A DNA stretch of 7,586 bases. Origin: Deltaproteobacteria bacterium (GTDB lineage: Bacteria; Desulfobacterota; Desulfarculia; Adiutricales; Adiutricaceae). Position 1 is the first letter of the stretch. Every line of letters starts with the position of its first letter. The notes under the pieces are model-generated. The model made no database searches, was not told the DNA's origin, and saw nothing but the letters and a program-made list of their open reading frames with translations. The stretch is taken from contig JAIRNQ010000179.1 in the NCBI GenBank assembly GCA_031257955.1, positions 1 to 7,586 on the forward strand, given 5' to 3'. This document shows positions 6,341 to 7,586 of this stretch, one piece after another. The position numbers and the translations under genes were made by a program.

Positions 6341-6372
6341 GACCGGAGGGTCCCGAAGGACCAGACTCGGTC
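6341..6372 (+). other. Two-tier hairpin in the corrinoid gene leader
   Basis: Outer stem GACCG (6341-6345) / CGGTC (6368-6372) encloses inner stem GGTCC (6349-6353) / GGACC (6358-6362) with loop CGAA. The GGACC arm could instead pair with GGTCC at 6369-6373, so alternative folds exist. Another stem follows: AGCCTA (6406-6411) / TAGGCT (6422-6427). No T-run follows either stem. These may be part of a regulatory leader, but no known riboswitch is recognised. Confidence 0.35.
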
Positions 6373-6493
6373 CCCGTCGATAAGGGCCCCACACTCGGAA
6401 GGCTCAGCCTACTTTATGGCCTAGGCTTGGGTAAGGCTGGACGCGACCCGAATCGATATACAACCGCGCTATTGACAGTGTAAGGGAGGAACA

Positions 6494-7129
6494 ATGGCGG
6501 ATTACGAACAAATGCTCCAAGCTATGATTGAGCTTGACGAAGAAGCTTTGATTGAAATGGCCGAGGCCATCATGGCCGAGGGCGGCGCCCAGGCCATCGA
6601 TTTGATGAAAGCTTGCCAGGAAGGCATGGAAGAGGTGGGCCGCCGCTTCGAGGCGGAGGAATACTTCATCGGCGATCTGGTCTGCGCGGGCGACATGATG
6701 GGCAATGTAATGAAGATCGTGCGCCCGGCCCTGGCCGCCGGAGCGGACAAAAAAATCGGGACCATGATAATGGCCACGGTTAAGGGCGACATGCACGACA
6801 TAGGCAAAAACATCGTCAAAGCCCTATTGGAAGCGGCCGGCTTTGAGATAGTCGACCTGGGCATTGACGTTGAGCCGACCATTATCGTGGAAACGGCCAA
6901 GGAAAAGAATATCAACATCGTAGGTTTAAGCTGCGTGCTAACCCTGGCCATCGACTCCATGAAGCAAACGGTCCAGGCCTTCCAGGCGGCCGGGCTTCGG
7001 GAGGGAATCCATATTATCATTGGAGGAAACCCCGTTTCCGAGGAAGTAAAGGCTTTTACCGGAGCCGACGCCTGGGCCATCAATCCCCAGGACACCATCA
7101 GAACTTGCCGCGCCTGGGCCGGGGCTTGA
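6494..7129 (+). CDS. Corrinoid (B12-binding) protein of a methyltransferase system, MtbC/MttC-like
   Basis: Cytosolic corrinoid carrier of 211 residues, the usual length. It accepts a methyl group from a substrate-specific methyltransferase (often of the trimethylamine/betaine MttB superfamily) and passes it to a second methyltransferase. Residues 1-85 form the helical cap domain (EGMEEVGRRFEAEEYFIGDL). Residues about 88-211 form the Rossmann-like B12 domain with the signature DMHDIG (99-104), where His101 is the expected lower cobalt ligand, then GLSCVLT (144-150) and IIGGNPV (175-181). ATG 6494 is preceded by GGAGG with a 4-base gap, a good ribosome site. The methylated substrate cannot be deduced because no methyltransferase gene is in the window. 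Downstream, part of the same gene occurs again (7359-7586). Confidence 0.93.
   Translation: MADYEQMLQAMIELDEEALIEMAEAIMAEGGAQAIDLMKACQEGMEEVGRRFEAEEYFIGDLVCAGDMMGNVMKIVRPALAAGADKKIGTMIMATVKGDMHDIGKNIVKALLEAAGFEIVDLGIDVEPTIIVETAKEKNINIVGLSCVLTLAIDSMKQTVQAFQAAGLREGIHIIIGGNPVSEEVKAFTGADAWAINPQDTIRTCRAWAGA
6825..7052 (+). repeat. Direct repeat, copy 1 (inside the intact corrinoid gene)
   Basis: This 228-base segment aligns without gaps to 7359-7586 (offset 534) with 8 mismatches: 6856, 6857, 6865, 6880, 6881, 6922, 6925 and 6938. The last 114 bases are identical. Copy 2 runs to the end of the window, so the true length of the repeat is unknown. Confidence 0.95.
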
Positions 7130-7358
7130 GTTTTGTGGGCTGGCCGCGAATAGGCCGACGAGGAGCCCTTGAGGCCCCCGGTGGCCCCGGAGGGGTGCCT
7201 GGGTAGGTTTGGGGCCAGAGACGAGATGGATCCCCGTCCAGAATTTGCCCATAAACGGGTCTAGAAGCCCCGTGGCGGGTCTTGACCGTCCGGGGAGGTA
7301 GGGGAGTATCCGTTTTTCGTCTCCAGGCCCGTAGAAAGCGTTTGAGGACGATTTTCGT
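7130..7358. other. Spacer between the corrinoid gene and its partial repeat
   Basis: This 229-bp GC-rich stretch has no recognisable gene, no clear intrinsic terminator and no remnant of the missing first half of the corrinoid gene in any frame I checked. A short inverted repeat ACGGG / CCCGT (about 7255-7273) flanks a TCTAGA. The repeat that follows begins abruptly, with a stop codon (TGA 7343-7345) in frame just before it. Confidence 0.4.
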
Positions 7359-7586
7359 TATTGGAAGCGGCCGGCTTTGAGATAGTCGATTTGGGCATCG
7401 ACGTTGAGCCGACGGTTATCGTGGAAACGGCCAAGGAAAAGAATATCAACATCGTCGGCTTAAGCTGCGTGTTAACCCTGGCCATCGACTCCATGAAGCA
7501 AACGGTCCAGGCCTTCCAGGCGGCCGGGCTTCGGGAGGGAATCCATATTATCATTGGAGGAAACCCCGTTTCCGAGGAAGTAAAGG
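7359..7586 (+). pseudogene. 5'-truncated second copy of the corrinoid protein gene (runs off the window)
   Basis: Encodes residues matching 111-185 of the intact protein (LEAAGFEIVDLGIDVEP onward), including the GLSCVLT and IIGGNPV segments, but lacks the cap domain and the DMHDIG cobalt-binding loop. The frame is open from 7346, just after TGA 7343-7345, with no credible start codon. Of 8 differences from copy 1, five are silent third-position changes, two are silent Leu first-position changes and one is Ile to Val. This copy therefore evolved as a functional gene rather than decaying. It is either a recent truncation of a paralogue or a misjoined contig end over a second intact gene. As it stands in this sequence it could not bind cobalamin normally. 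Confidence 0.65.

Larger units (their letters stand above)
5618..6493. other. Long divergent intergenic region, AT-rich in the middle
   Basis: This 876-bp stretch separates the minus-strand regulator from the plus-strand corrinoid gene. About 5660-5815 is GC-rich with overlapping inverted repeats (TTCCCG 5685-5690 / CGGGAA 5697-5702; CCCGTCC 5687-5693 / GGACGGG 5711-5717). About 5820-6300 is markedly AT-rich, unlike the flanking genes. About 6300-6490 is GC-rich again with hairpins. Apart from the promoter and RNA candidates listed separately, I see no protein gene. The only notable frame, 5901-6125 minus, encodes 74 residues without recognisable motifs or a ribosome site. Confidence 0.6.

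Noticed and set aside
6300..6493. Cobalamin or glycine riboswitch upstream of the corrinoid gene
   Set aside because: The B12-box type GCCACTG core is absent, and the CCGAAGGA-like string is only the loop side of a local hairpin. No known riboswitch core can be aligned by eye.

Overview
This window looks like one short contig from a draft assembly of a GC-rich anaerobic bacterium. TRAP transport, a sigma-54 activator of the PrpR type and a methyltransferase-type corrinoid protein together would fit a Desulfobacterota-like (deltaproteobacterial) organism, but that placement is inference. The first 15 bases are the 3' end of a standard Illumina adapter, so position 16 is a technical end. The right end stops inside a sequence that already occurs once in the window, which is also typical of a contig end.

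Positions 16-5617 carry four genes, all on the minus strand, that form an acid-sugar catabolic module. In transcription order they are a sigma-54-dependent regulator (3503-5617; PrpR_N, PAS, AAA+, Fis-type HTH), a DUF1537 four-carbon acid sugar kinase (1667-3043), a PdxA-family dehydrogenase (630-1670; 4-bp overlap with the kinase) and the 5' part of a TRAP substrate-binding protein (16-404). The DUF1537 plus PdxA2 pair is the known signature of D-threonate/D-erythronate breakdown: uptake, 4-phosphorylation, then oxidation and decarboxylation to dihydroxyacetone phosphate. The 460-bp gap between regulator and kinase holds a perfect -24/-12 promoter (3234-3249). About 105 bp upstream of it lies a perfect 11-bp inverted repeat (3341-3367), the likely enhancer site for the regulator. 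The 225-bp gap after pdxA contains a diverged tandem copy of the pdxA 3' end.

Positions 5618-6493 form an 876-bp divergent intergenic region, AT-rich from about 5820 to 6300. I see no convincing protein gene in it. It has a strong sigma-70-type promoter (6093-6121) carrying an exact 8-bp direct repeat, then a string of hairpins and a T-rich tract. This could be a small RNA or a long structured leader.

Positions 6494-7129 encode, on the plus strand, a complete corrinoid protein of the MtbC/MttC type (cap domain plus B12-binding domain with DMHDIG). From 7359 to the window end, the middle of this gene is repeated at about 96.5% identity (8 differences in 228 bases, 7 of them silent) but without its 5' half. 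It is either a truncated paralogue or a misassembly over a second intact gene. No partner methyltransferase lies in the window.
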